Positions 1 to 9,180 of a stretch of 64,000 bases of DNA are shown in pieces (the stretch's first letter is position 1; each line of letters opens with the position of its first letter). This DNA is from Treponema sp. (GTDB lineage: Bacteria > Spirochaetota > Spirochaetia > Treponematales > Breznakiellaceae). Both the position numbers and the translations under genes were made by a program. The stretch spans positions 1 through 64,000 of the forward strand of contig WRLP01000004.1 in assembly GCA_009777535.1 (NCBI GenBank). Direction: 5' to 3'. The notes under the pieces were generated by a model that saw only the letters and a program-made list of their open reading frames with translations, made no database searches and was not told the origin of the DNA.

Positions 1-102
1 CGGCTTCCCGGTTGTCAATCCCAATTACCCTCCAGCCAGGGCATACCCGCCATAAAAGGCGAACTTTAAGAAATTACTATTTTTCGCAATACTTTGTCAA
101 GC

Positions 103-349
103 GGTCTTGTTCCAAAACCGGCTGTTTTGTAACAAGACCTTGTAGTTTCTCAGCATAGGTTTTCACGAAAAACCATGCCTGCGAAACTACGACTTCAAAG
201 GTAACGTTTCCAAAATCTGACATTTTGGAAACGCTTTATGTTGCGACGGCTTAAATTTGCGAATCTTTTATAACTCGCAAAAAGCGTGTGTTTCCGGCCT
301 TTGAGGCTTTTGGAACCGCAGATTAACTTGACGCTAATCTGCGGTTCCA
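103..349. repeat. Cluster of near-perfect inverted repeats (hairpins) in the intergenic region
   Basis: Read directly: GGTCTTGTTcCAAAAC/GTTTTGtAACAAGACC (103-139); GTAGTTTC...GAAACTAC with nested GCATaGGTTTT/AAAACCaTGC (about 147-191); CGTTTCCAAAAT/ATTTTGGAAACG (205-233); TTTGCGA/TCGCAAA (about 256-281); TGGAACCGCAGATTA/TAATCTGCGGTTCCA (311-349). Confidence 0.8.
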
Positions 350-427
350 ATACAAAACCCCTCAGGAGGTCGTTTTTTGAAGAAATCACCATCCGGTTTC
401 CCGAATGGCCCGATATCCTAATTAAAC

Positions 428-1876
428 TTATCGGTTTTTATCAATCTTGTCAAGCGCTTTTTGGTTTTTTTTAATAGAAAAACTCTCTTCCGCAACCGCG
501 TCATAATCAGCTCTTTCATCCGGCGCTGACATCACTCTACAGTGCAAAACACTCCCGGGCGCAGGCGGGTTATCTCCGGTAAAACGAGCAAGGAGCTTCA
601 GGTAATTTTCGGAAACGCCCCTGCAATAACCCGCCTGCGATATTCTTCCCTGCTCGACCACTGCTTCCAACTCGCGGCCAATCCAGCGCTGAACATAACG
701 CCGCCTTCCTTCACGGGCCAGTTCCATCAGAATTTCCACCCTTTTTGCCGTGTCCTTTTCGGGTACCTGCTGCGGAAAGGAAAATGCCGCTGTCCCCGGG
801 CGCCTGGAAAAAGGGAAAACATGAATCCAGGCAAAATCAATTCTACGGCAAAGATCCAGCGTCTTGTTAAAATCATCTTCGGTTTCACCCGGGAAACCGG
901 CAATTATGTCGCATGCCAGAAACGGATCGTCCTTTGCCGTGCGAAACAGCGCAGCGGCACATTCCACTGTTTCACTTCCATAGCCGCGTCCCATTTCCGA
1001 TAAAATTTTTTCACTGCCTGACTGTACCGATAAATGAAAGTGAGAGCGGATTCTTTTGTGCGGCAAAACCTCCGCCAGCTTTCCGTCAATACCGTCCGGC
1101 TCCAGTGAAGAAAGCCTTATATTAATGCATTGAGTTTCAGATAACAGATACTCCAGTAATCCGCCAAGACAATTAATTTCCCGCCCGTTATCTGCAATTA
1201 CATTCGATCTGTAATCCGTAATATTAAGCCCTGTAAGTACCGCTTCGGCATACCCTGCCCCCTCAAGGCGCTGCAGTTCTTTCAGGGCCAAATCGGCATC
1301 GAGGCTGCGGCTGGTGCCCCTTGCAAGGCGTGTTCTGCAGTAGGTGCAATGCCTGTCGCAGCCGTCCTGTATTTTCAGAAAGCCGCGTGAGTGAAAAGAA
1401 AAATGCTCCGGCGCGAAGTTAAAAATATCAATGTTGTCCGGGTTACTGTTGTTTCCACTGTAGGATTTAACAAGAGCTGAAATATCATCTTTTATATCAG
1501 CGCCTTGCAGATAACGGGGTAAATCAAGCAGGGCGCCCTTTTTATCTCCCCTGAAAACAAAAAGCCTTCCTTCGGCGGAACATTCACTTTCCAGCGATTT
1601 GATCGCTTCGGATTCAAGCTGGGCGTAACAGCCTGTAACAAGTACGCAGGAAGAAGGATTGTCGCGCAGGGCTTTTCTGATAATCCGCCTGGCTTTCTGA
1701 TCGGCTTTTGTCGTAACGGTACATGTGTTGATAATAATTATCCCGGATTGTTCCCCGGAGAAATCTCCCCTGGAACCCGGAAAAAAACCTGCGTCCCTGA
1801 ATGCATCTGCGATAGCTTCGCTTTCCACTTGATTGAGTTTGCAGCCCAAAGAATGAATTACAGGGCATGCTCTCAT
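428..1876 (-). CDS. mtaB: MtaB/MiaB-family tRNA methylthiotransferase (radical SAM)
   Basis: CDGCDRHCTYCRTRLARG-type radical SAM motif (QDGCDRHCTYCRTRLARG), N-terminal SLGCKLNQVESE; start placed at MRACPVIHSLGCK, overlapping the upstream gene's stop. Confidence 0.85.
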   Translation of the reverse strand: MRACPVIHSLGCKLNQVESEAIADAFRDAGFFPGSRGDFSGEQSGIIIINTCTVTTKADQKARRIIRKALRDNPSSCVLVTGCYAQLESEAIKSLESECSAEGRLFVFRGDKKGALLDLPRYLQGADIKDDISALVKSYSGNNSNPDNIDIFNFAPEHFSFHSRGFLKIQDGCDRHCTYCRTRLARGTSRSLDADLALKELQRLEGAGYAEAVLTGLNITDYRSNVIADNGREINCLGGLLEYLLSETQCINIRLSSLEPDGIDGKLAEVLPHKRIRSHFHLSVQSGSEKILSEMGRGYGSETVECAAALFRTAKDDPFLACDIIAGFPGETEDDFNKTLDLCRRIDFAWIHVFPFSRRPGTAAFSFPQQVPEKDTAKRVEILMELAREGRRRYVQRWIGRELEAVVEQGRISQAGYCRGVSENYLKLLARFTGDNPPAPGSVLHCRVMSAPDERADYDAVAEESFSIKKNQKALDKIDKNR

Positions 1877-2529
1877 TGTCTGCTCAGTGCCTGTCTTGTC
1901 CGGTCGAGTCCCCTGCGGGCATCGGTCAGCTGGGAATTGAGGGTAAGAGCCCTCTCGTAAGCGGTAACGGCATTGGTCAGATCGCCGGCATTTTCCCTGG
2001 CGTAGGCTAGCCGTGTCCACCATGCAGCATTGCCGGGAACATAATGAACTGCCGTTGACAGGGCAATATCTGCATGGCGGAATCTGCCAAGCCGGATATA
2101 TATCTCCCCCAGAAAATAGTACACCTGTTCTATCCGCGAGCCTTCGGGGGCGAGATTCACATACTCCTGGAAATACCGCAGGGCTTCGTTGTTTTGTCCG
2201 AGGTAATAGTGGATTTCTCCCATTATCTCGATCATTCTGACATCGAAACGGCTCAAGGCAAGGCCCGCACGGGCATAGCGCAGGGCGTCTTCGTAGCGGT
2301 TAATGCGAAGAAGGCTCCAGCATATTACAACATGAGCTTCCATGTTACCTGAATAGGAGGCGATCTCGTCCTGGCAAATGCGTATTGCCCGCTCATAATT
2401 GCCGGCGCGGTATTCGGCAAGGGCATCGGGTTGCTGCGAATGAGAAACAACCGGGGGAAATAAAAAAAGGCCGAGTAAAAAGGCAGTTAAACATAAACGC
2501 ATTTGCCGGCGGGGAGGAAAAATCATCAA
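1873..2529 (-). CDS. Secreted tetratricopeptide repeat protein
   Basis: Signal-like N-terminus; TPR periodicity (NEALRYFQEYVNLAPEG, TNAVTAYERALTLNSQ). Confidence 0.8.
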   Translation of the reverse strand: MMIFPPRRQMRLCLTAFLLGLFLFPPVVSHSQQPDALAEYRAGNYERAIRICQDEIASYSGNMEAHVVICWSLLRINRYEDALRYARAGLALSRFDVRMIEIMGEIHYYLGQNNEALRYFQEYVNLAPEGSRIEQVYYFLGEIYIRLGRFRHADIALSTAVHYVPGNAAWWTRLAYARENAGDLTNAVTAYERALTLNSQLTDARRGLDRTRQALSRQ

Positions 2530-2885
2530 CTTTTCTTCCCTGTCATATTACAGCGGCCGTTGAATACACAGCCGGTTTCCATCAGTATTTCCGGAGCCGT
2601 TACATTTCCATGAAGTTTCCCGGTTACTGTAACCTCAACCTTCTCTTTGGCTGTAACATCACCCTTAACCTGGCCGCGGATCAGCACACGCATTGCATTT
2701 ATATTTGCATTTACTACAGCTTCCTCATCTATTACCAGTATTCCCGAAGAAATTATTTCCCCGCGAACCTTGCCGCGGATTAGGAAGGGCTTTTCAAATT
2801 CCAGCGTGCCGGAAAAATCTATATCGTCAGACAGAATTGTATCGAAATCCGCATCTTCCAGAAAATTATTATATACGTCAGTCAT
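2526..2885 (-). CDS. Bactofilin-family polymer-forming protein
   Basis: Repeated beta-helical pattern 'GKVRGEIISSGILVIDEEAVVNANINAMRVLIRGQVKGDVTAKEKVEVTVTGKLHGNVTAPEILMETG'. Confidence 0.85.
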   Translation of the reverse strand: MTDVYNNFLEDADFDTILSDDIDFSGTLEFEKPFLIRGKVRGEIISSGILVIDEEAVVNANINAMRVLIRGQVKGDVTAKEKVEVTVTGKLHGNVTAPEILMETGCVFNGRCNMTGKKS

Positions 2886-2908
2886 GCTTTTTTTATTATA
2901 ACGTAATA

Positions 2909-4195
2909 TCAGGGACTGCTCAAGGCACGTTCCACGGACGCAAGCCTGACAGCGGTGCAGAATACTTCCATCGCCGCCTTTAGCTCATCAAGAGCCGGAA
3001 AGGTCGGCGCAATTCTGATGTAGCGATCTTCCGGATCATTGCCGTAGGGATGAGTCGCTCCGGCATCGGTCATTATGACACCGGCTTCCTTGCACAGGGC
3101 AACAGCACGTTTGGCGCACCCGGTTTCCGCGATAAAGGTGATAAAATAACCGCCGTCCGGTTTGACCCACTGCCCTGCGCCCCGGCCCGCAAGCTCGTTT
3201 TCCAGTTTTTCCAAAACCGCTTCAAATTTCGGGCGGAGCAGGCTTGCGTGCTTTTTCATAAGGACCCGGATATTTTCCACGTTCTTCAAAAAACGGACAT
3301 GGCGCAGCATATTGAGTTTATCCCAGCCAATTGCCTGCATGGAAAGCTGTTTTGTGATAAAGGCAATATTTTCTTTAGAGGCAGCTAAAAACCCGACCCC
3401 GGAGCCGGGGAATGTGAGCTTGTTGGTTGAGCCGAACAAATAAACCATATTTGGATTTCCGGCTTCCTTGCAGGCCGTAAGAAGGTTTAACAGGGGTACA
3501 TCACGGTAAACCTCGTGCATGGCGTATGCATTATCACAAAATATACGGAAATCTTTTGCTGCTGTTTTCAGCGAAGCCATTTTGCGGATAATTCTGTCTG
3601 AATAGGTAATGCCCAGGGGATTGGAAAATTTCGGCACGCACCACATTCCCTTTATAAGCGGATCGCCTGCCGCCAGTTTTTCGATCATGTCCATGTCCGG
3701 GCCTTCGCCGGACGTGGGTATATTTATCATTTCGATGCCCAGGAACTGGCAAATCGAAAAGTGGCGGTCATAGCCGGGGACCGGACACAGGAATTTAATT
3801 TTCCCTTCCTGCACCCAGGGTTTTTCAGAACCAAGTACGCCAGTCAGCATTGCCCGTGCCAGACAGTCGTACATGATGGCCAGGGAAGCTGAGCCGCCAA
3901 TGATAATCTCGTCCGAGGCGACCCCCATGTATTCAGCAAAGAGGTTTTTCGCCTCCGAAATACCGGTTAATTCCCCGTAGTTACGGCAATCCACTCCGCC
4001 TGCGGCAGTATAATCGGATGAAGAGACTATTTCGTCCAGCATGGGCATTGATAAATCAAGCTGATCTTTATCCGGCTTGCCCCTTGCCATGTTAAACGAA
4101 AAGCCTTTTGCCTTGAATGAGGTAAAAACAGAATCCAGTGATTCTTTTTCGCTGAGAAGCTCTTCACGAGACATGGAACTATATGGTTTTAACAC
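2909..4195 (-). CDS. Aminotransferase class I (aspartate aminotransferase-like)
   Basis: N-terminal FNMARGKPDKDQLDLS, PLP-lysine region FGSTNKLTFPGSGVGF. Confidence 0.85.
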   Translation of the reverse strand: MLKPYSSMSREELLSEKESLDSVFTSFKAKGFSFNMARGKPDKDQLDLSMPMLDEIVSSSDYTAAGGVDCRNYGELTGISEAKNLFAEYMGVASDEIIIGGSASLAIMYDCLARAMLTGVLGSEKPWVQEGKIKFLCPVPGYDRHFSICQFLGIEMINIPTSGEGPDMDMIEKLAAGDPLIKGMWCVPKFSNPLGITYSDRIIRKMASLKTAAKDFRIFCDNAYAMHEVYRDVPLLNLLTACKEAGNPNMVYLFGSTNKLTFPGSGVGFLAASKENIAFITKQLSMQAIGWDKLNMLRHVRFLKNVENIRVLMKKHASLLRPKFEAVLEKLENELAGRGAGQWVKPDGGYFITFIAETGCAKRAVALCKEAGVIMTDAGATHPYGNDPEDRYIRIAPTFPALDELKAAMEVFCTAVRLASVERALSSP

Positions 4196-4319
4196 GAAAT
4201 ACTCCTTATGGTATTGGCATTATAGAGTAAACCAGCGTTATCATGCAATGAGCCGCTCTTGCGGATTATGGATAACAGGATTATTCTTAACTGATAAACC
4301 CAAATTAGGAGAGAAGAAT

Positions 4320-5315
4320 ATGGATTTTGTGAATGTAATGAAGGCAAAGGCAAAAACTTTACAAAAAATACTGGTATTGCCGGAGGGAACCGAGCCAAGA
4401 ACAATAAAAGCGGCGAGGATTCTACTTGATGAGCGGCTTGCTGCCGGCGTTACCCTTCTGGGAAAGGTGGAAGACATAGAAAAAACCGCCGCAAAAGAAG
4501 GGGTCGATCTTGGCGGCATTAATCTTGTCTTTCCCGGCGACGGCGTGAAAAAAGACACCTATGTACGCGAGTATTATGAAATGCGCAAACATAAGGGCAT
4601 GACGGAGGAGCAGGCAAAAATTGATATGACCGATCCTCTGCGCTGGGGAGCCATGATGGTTCACCTGGGTGATGCTGATGCAATGGTTGCCGGCGCCGAG
4701 AACACTACCGGCGATGTTCTTAGGGCAGGCCTTACGATAATCGGTACCTCGCAGGGCGTTAAGACCGCATCATCCTGCTTTGTAATGGCAGGCATGGATG
4801 CAAAGTGGGGAGCAAGCGGCAATATGGTTTTTTCCGACTGTGCGGTAATACCAGACCCAACGGCTGAACAGCTTGCCGATATTGCCGAAAGTTCCGCCCA
4901 GTCCTGCCGGGAATTTCTGAACACAGAGCCAGTTGCGGCTCTTTTATCCTTTTCGACCAAGGGTTCGGCAAAACACGACAATGTTACCAAGGTACAAAAT
5001 GCGGTTGAAATTTTAAGGAATAAAAAGGCGGGCTTTATATTTGACGGTGAATTACAGGCAGATGCCGCGTTGGTTCCATCGGTAACGGATTCAAAGGCGC
5101 CGGGAAGCCCTGTAAAAGGCAGGGTGAATATCCTGATATTTCCCGATCTTGGCGCCGGTAATATCGGCTATAAACTCGTCCAGCGCCTCGCCGGTGCGGA
5201 AGCCTTCGGACCGTTTCTGCAGGGTTTTGCCAAACCAATCAGCGATTTATCCAGAGGAGCATCCGTGGACGATATAGTCATTACATGCGCTGTAACACTG
5301 GCGCGTGCAAAGTGA
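4320..5315 (+). CDS. pta: Phosphate acetyltransferase
   Basis: MDFVNVMKAKAKTLQKILVLPEGTEPRTIKAA; NIGYKLVQRLAGAEAFGPFLQGFAKPISDLSRG. Start at the ATG at 4320 after GGAGAG. Confidence 0.93.
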   Translation: MDFVNVMKAKAKTLQKILVLPEGTEPRTIKAARILLDERLAAGVTLLGKVEDIEKTAAKEGVDLGGINLVFPGDGVKKDTYVREYYEMRKHKGMTEEQAKIDMTDPLRWGAMMVHLGDADAMVAGAENTTGDVLRAGLTIIGTSQGVKTASSCFVMAGMDAKWGASGNMVFSDCAVIPDPTAEQLADIAESSAQSCREFLNTEPVAALLSFSTKGSAKHDNVTKVQNAVEILRNKKAGFIFDGELQADAALVPSVTDSKAPGSPVKGRVNILIFPDLGAGNIGYKLVQRLAGAEAFGPFLQGFAKPISDLSRGASVDDIVITCAVTLARAK

Positions 5316-5443
5316 AAACATCTTGTTGCTTTTTTTTTGAAACAAGTTGATAATATAGATAAAGCTGTTTCATCTCCGGCTCAAGATATGAGAGGATCGA
5401 ATAAAACAGTAAAACAATATTGCATTTCCAAAGGGGGATACAA

Positions 5444-6388
5444 ATGGCAAAAGTAAGCAAGAAACCGGCTGCAAAAAAAACCGCGGCTAAAAAGAGCGCG
5501 GCTAAAAAGCCTGCAACTAAGAAACCGGCAGCCAAAAAACCGGCTGTTAAAAAAGCGGCGGCTAAAAAGCCGGCTGCAAAGAAACCGGCAGTCAAAAAAC
5601 CGGTTGCAAAAAAGAGCGCGGTAAAAAAACCAGCAGCGAAAAAATCGGCCGCAAAGAAACCGGCAGCCAAAAAACCGGCTGTTAAAAAAGCGGCGGCTAA
5701 AAAGCCGGCTGCGAAAAAACCGGCAGTAAAGAAAGTAGCGGCTAAAAAGCCGGCGGCTAAAAAGCCGGCCGTAAAAAAAGCGGCGGTTAAGAAGGCAGTA
5801 GTATCGAGACCCGCCGAAGTTGATGATTCCAATGTAAAATTCCGCAATTTGTTCGAAGCCTTTTCGCATGGCAAGCTGCCCTTTAGCCAAGGATACATTA
5901 TCTCTTCGTTTTTTAGTGAAACATCAGCCTATTCGATTTACGAAATCGTGTCCTATGCCGGAGTAAAAGAGATATTTCTTACCGAAACCGGCCTTCAGTT
6001 CATTACCGGCGGAAAAAAACTGTACGTCCTGGTTGAACAGGATACCTATCCCTTAAAATACCAGGAACCTGTTTCAAGAAGGGATGGAGAGCGCATTCCC
6101 AAGCGTTTCAACGAACTGGAGATTATTACCGCGAAAAATCAATCAAAGATAATGGTAGCAAAAGAGCCCAACGAAACATTCGGTTCGTTTACAATTCTGA
6201 AGCCGCAGGGCCAGAACTTTGCCGTAGTACTCTATCAGCTTCCCGATGTTTACAACACCATTGCCGGTTTCTTTGAGGATTCTCTTAATAAAATGCGGAA
6301 AATTCCCCAGATTGACGCAAAAAAAGCCGCCGAGCTTATTTCCAAAACTGTTGAAAAATACATGAGCTTTAAGGGCGAATTCGAATAG
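5444..6388 (+). CDS. Histone H1-like lysine/alanine/proline-rich protein with an uncharacterised C-terminal domain
   Basis: About 115 aa of (A/V)KKPA repeats followed by about 190 aa of non-repetitive sequence; GGGGG RBS upstream of the ATG at 5444. Confidence 0.85.
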   Translation: MAKVSKKPAAKKTAAKKSAAKKPATKKPAAKKPAVKKAAAKKPAAKKPAVKKPVAKKSAVKKPAAKKSAAKKPAAKKPAVKKAAAKKPAAKKPAVKKVAAKKPAAKKPAVKKAAVKKAVVSRPAEVDDSNVKFRNLFEAFSHGKLPFSQGYIISSFFSETSAYSIYEIVSYAGVKEIFLTETGLQFITGGKKLYVLVEQDTYPLKYQEPVSRRDGERIPKRFNELEIITAKNQSKIMVAKEPNETFGSFTILKPQGQNFAVVLYQLPDVYNTIAGFFEDSLNKMRKIPQIDAKKAAELISKTVEKYMSFKGEFE

Positions 6389-6420
6389 CAGTCATTAAGG
6401 CTCCTGATTAACAGGAAAAA

Positions 6421-6466
6421 AAGAAGCCGCCCGGCCACAGAGTGGTCAGGCGGCTTTTTTGTTTCC
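6421..6466. terminator. Bidirectional hairpin terminator between convergent genes
   Basis: GAAGCCGCCcGGCCAC-agag-TGGTCaGGCGGC flanked by A and T runs. Confidence 0.75.
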
Positions 6467-6488
6467 AAAAATGCGTACTGCTATGGCT

Positions 6489-9167
6489 TTACGCTTCTTC
6501 CTTTTCCATTTCCGCCTGGACAACCGCCAGCAGTGCAATCGGCACCGAATAGGGCGAGCAGGACACATAGTCGAGCCCTGCGTCCATACAGAAACGGACG
6601 TTTTCAGGGTTTGCCCCATGCTCACCGCAAAGCCCGCATGACAGATCCGGCCGTGTAAGACGTCCACGGTCGGTTGCCAGAGCGATAAGCTCCTTGACCC
6701 TGGAGTCCAGCGTGCTGAAAGGATTGCCCTGAATAAGATCGTATAGAGTGTAGTCAGGCATAAAGGCTGTGAAATCATCGCGGGAGATACCCAGGGTAGT
6801 CTGGGTCAGGTCGTTGGTGCCAAAACTGAAGAATGTTCCGTATTTGGCTATCTCACCCGCACCAAGGGCGGCAGCCGGCAGCTCGATCATGGTGCCGATT
6901 TTGTACTCCACCTCCCTGGCCTTTTTGCTCTTTCTAAGCGTTTCCTCGATATCGACAATACCGACATAGTTGGAACCCTCGATCTTCTTTCCGTAGGCGA
7001 TAAGTTTAAGCTCCGAAGCATTCATAACTATCGGAACCATAATCTCCGCCCTTACATCGATTTTCTCGGAACGCAGCTTGTAAGCGGCCTCAAAAATTGC
7101 CTTAACCTGCATGGCGTAGATTTCGGGGTAGGATACTGCAATACGGCAGCCCCTGTGCCCAAGCATTGGATTGAATTCGTGCAGAGCTTCAATTTGGGTT
7201 TTAATTTCCGATTTGGATAACTTTGTTTTTTTGTTCTTGGCAACATGAGCGGCAAAAGCCGTTAGTTCATCATCGTTATGGGGCATAAACTCGTGCAGTG
7301 GTGAATCCAGGAGCCTTATGGTTACCTCCCTGCCGGCCATTACTTTCATGATGCCGTAGAAGTCTTCCCGCTGCATAACCTGCAGCCTGTCCAGTACCTT
7401 TTTACGCTCGGCCGGATCGGTAGTAAGGAGCATTTCCCGGAAACTGTTGATCCGTTCGGCCTTAAAGAACATGTGCTCGGTACGGCAAAGGCCGACGCCT
7501 TCGGCGCCAAAACTAAGGGCAAGAGCCGCATCCTTCGGCGTGTCGGCATTGCAGCGTACATGGAACTTTTTGATAAAACCCTTGGTAAGATCGATAAAGT
7601 CAAGGAGCCCCGACTCTTTCGGACTGGGCTCGATAAGCTCGGCAACTCCCTTGTATACCGATGATTCCCCGTAGAAAGGAACATCGATGGTAATGTATTC
7701 CCCTTCGGAAATACTCAAATCTCCCAGAGAAGCCTTGTTTCCCTTGATTTTAAGGGCAGGCGATACCAGGGACACTTTACCGTACTGACGGGCTACTACT
7801 GACGCATGAGCGGAGTAACCGCCCTCTGCGGTAAGAACGCCGGTGCTTACCTCGATGGCTTTTACATCTTCGGCAAAAGACGAATAAAGAATCAAAATGG
7901 TACGGTCATCCTCGCCCCGTTGAGCCGCCAGTTTTTTTGCCTCGATCAGCGTGTCGGTGTTGAAATAGACCCTGCCGATTGCAGCGCCGGGCGCACCGGC
8001 GATACCGCCCTTCCAGGACTTTAACCCTTTAACACTGGGCGTATTTATTACCGGGTGAAGAATTTCGTTGAGCCGCAGCGGATCAATAGCCTTGATAACA
8101 TATTTGTTATCGACAATTTTGCGCCTGGCAAGATCCAGCAGGAGTTTAATATCTGCCTGGGTTGACTTTTGATCAATGAGCCGCTGTTCTATCAGCCAGA
8201 GCTTGCCGTTTTCGACGGTAAAACGTATCTGGCGGATTTCCTTGAATTTATCTTCGAGTGTCCAGGCAATCTTTTCCAGCTGCCTTAGATGCACCGGGCT
8301 TATCTTGTTGATCTCCTGGCCTTCGGCGCCAATCTCGTTAAATTTACCCCTGAAGAAATGCCCCTGCAGCTTCTTTTCGCCGGTAACGACATTGCGGCTG
8401 TAAAAATCGCCGGAACATGAATCCTTGCCGTAGTTTCCGTAAACCATTGGCTGAATCATAATCGCAGTGTCGCGGTCGTTTTGATCATCAATCCGCAGCA
8501 TTTTTGATATTTCACTAAGGGAAATCATCAACTGGCTTTCGGCATCATCAAAAAAACCTTTGGGGAAATATTTGGCATACTCGTTCATGTATTCCTGCGC
8601 CGATTTATTAATCTTCGGAGGCGGCCCTTCCTTCTGATTCAACTCGTTGGAAGGCCCCTTCATGCCCAACATTCTTTCCAGATGTTTTATCTTCGCGGCA
8701 ATCTCTTCCCTTTCCTTTTCTTTTGCTTCCAGTTCCCGGATCCTTTCTTCAATTTTTAACATGCCCCTTACAAGGAACAAAACTTCGTTGATCGCGAAAT
8801 CGACACCCACCCAGCCGGCAAAACCTTCTATTGTCGGCTTTACAAGGCCGAAATTGTGCAGCGCCGGATAAGAGGTAATGGCAAGATTTGATGAGATAAC
8901 CATTTTATAAAGCATGGGGTTATCTTTATCGTCAAAACCTTTACCGACAAGTTTTGCGCACTTATGCAAAAGGGCAACAACATCCTTTTTAATGGCTTTT
9001 GGATCTATCTCTGAAGCGAGAGAGGTATCCAAAATTAATCCGGGTAAAACCGGAAAGCCCAATTCCGCAAATTCATTGGCCTGACGTCCGCGTATTCCCA
9101 GCATCTCTCCCTTGTCTTTGGAGGAGATAACGTCTTTCTGACTAAAAAAATGTATTCTGCTGTCCAT
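6489..9167 (-). CDS. Pyruvate phosphate dikinase-family (PEP-utilising) protein with divergent N-terminal nucleotide-binding half
   Basis: GGYSAHASVVAR swivel His motif, GVGLCRTEHMFF, NPMLGHRGCR, SFGTNDLTQTTLGISRDD, CGLCGEHG; VSVRSGA-type ATP-site motif not found in the N-terminal half. Confidence 0.88.
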   Translation of the reverse strand: MDSRIHFFSQKDVISSKDKGEMLGIRGRQANEFAELGFPVLPGLILDTSLASEIDPKAIKKDVVALLHKCAKLVGKGFDDKDNPMLYKMVISSNLAITSYPALHNFGLVKPTIEGFAGWVGVDFAINEVLFLVRGMLKIEERIRELEAKEKEREEIAAKIKHLERMLGMKGPSNELNQKEGPPPKINKSAQEYMNEYAKYFPKGFFDDAESQLMISLSEISKMLRIDDQNDRDTAIMIQPMVYGNYGKDSCSGDFYSRNVVTGEKKLQGHFFRGKFNEIGAEGQEINKISPVHLRQLEKIAWTLEDKFKEIRQIRFTVENGKLWLIEQRLIDQKSTQADIKLLLDLARRKIVDNKYVIKAIDPLRLNEILHPVINTPSVKGLKSWKGGIAGAPGAAIGRVYFNTDTLIEAKKLAAQRGEDDRTILILYSSFAEDVKAIEVSTGVLTAEGGYSAHASVVARQYGKVSLVSPALKIKGNKASLGDLSISEGEYITIDVPFYGESSVYKGVAELIEPSPKESGLLDFIDLTKGFIKKFHVRCNADTPKDAALALSFGAEGVGLCRTEHMFFKAERINSFREMLLTTDPAERKKVLDRLQVMQREDFYGIMKVMAGREVTIRLLDSPLHEFMPHNDDELTAFAAHVAKNKKTKLSKSEIKTQIEALHEFNPMLGHRGCRIAVSYPEIYAMQVKAIFEAAYKLRSEKIDVRAEIMVPIVMNASELKLIAYGKKIEGSNYVGIVDIEETLRKSKKAREVEYKIGTMIELPAAALGAGEIAKYGTFFSFGTNDLTQTTLGISRDDFTAFMPDYTLYDLIQGNPFSTLDSRVKELIALATDRGRLTRPDLSCGLCGEHGANPENVRFCMDAGLDYVSCSPYSVPIALLAVVQAEMEKEEA

Positions 9168-9180
9168 GTGTTTTCCCCTT

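Noticed and set aside
5281-5898. 205-aa minus-strand ORF rich in Phe/Ala/Gly, and the 5381-5890 ORF
   Set aside because: Antisense reflection of the KKPA repeat; no RBS or family support.
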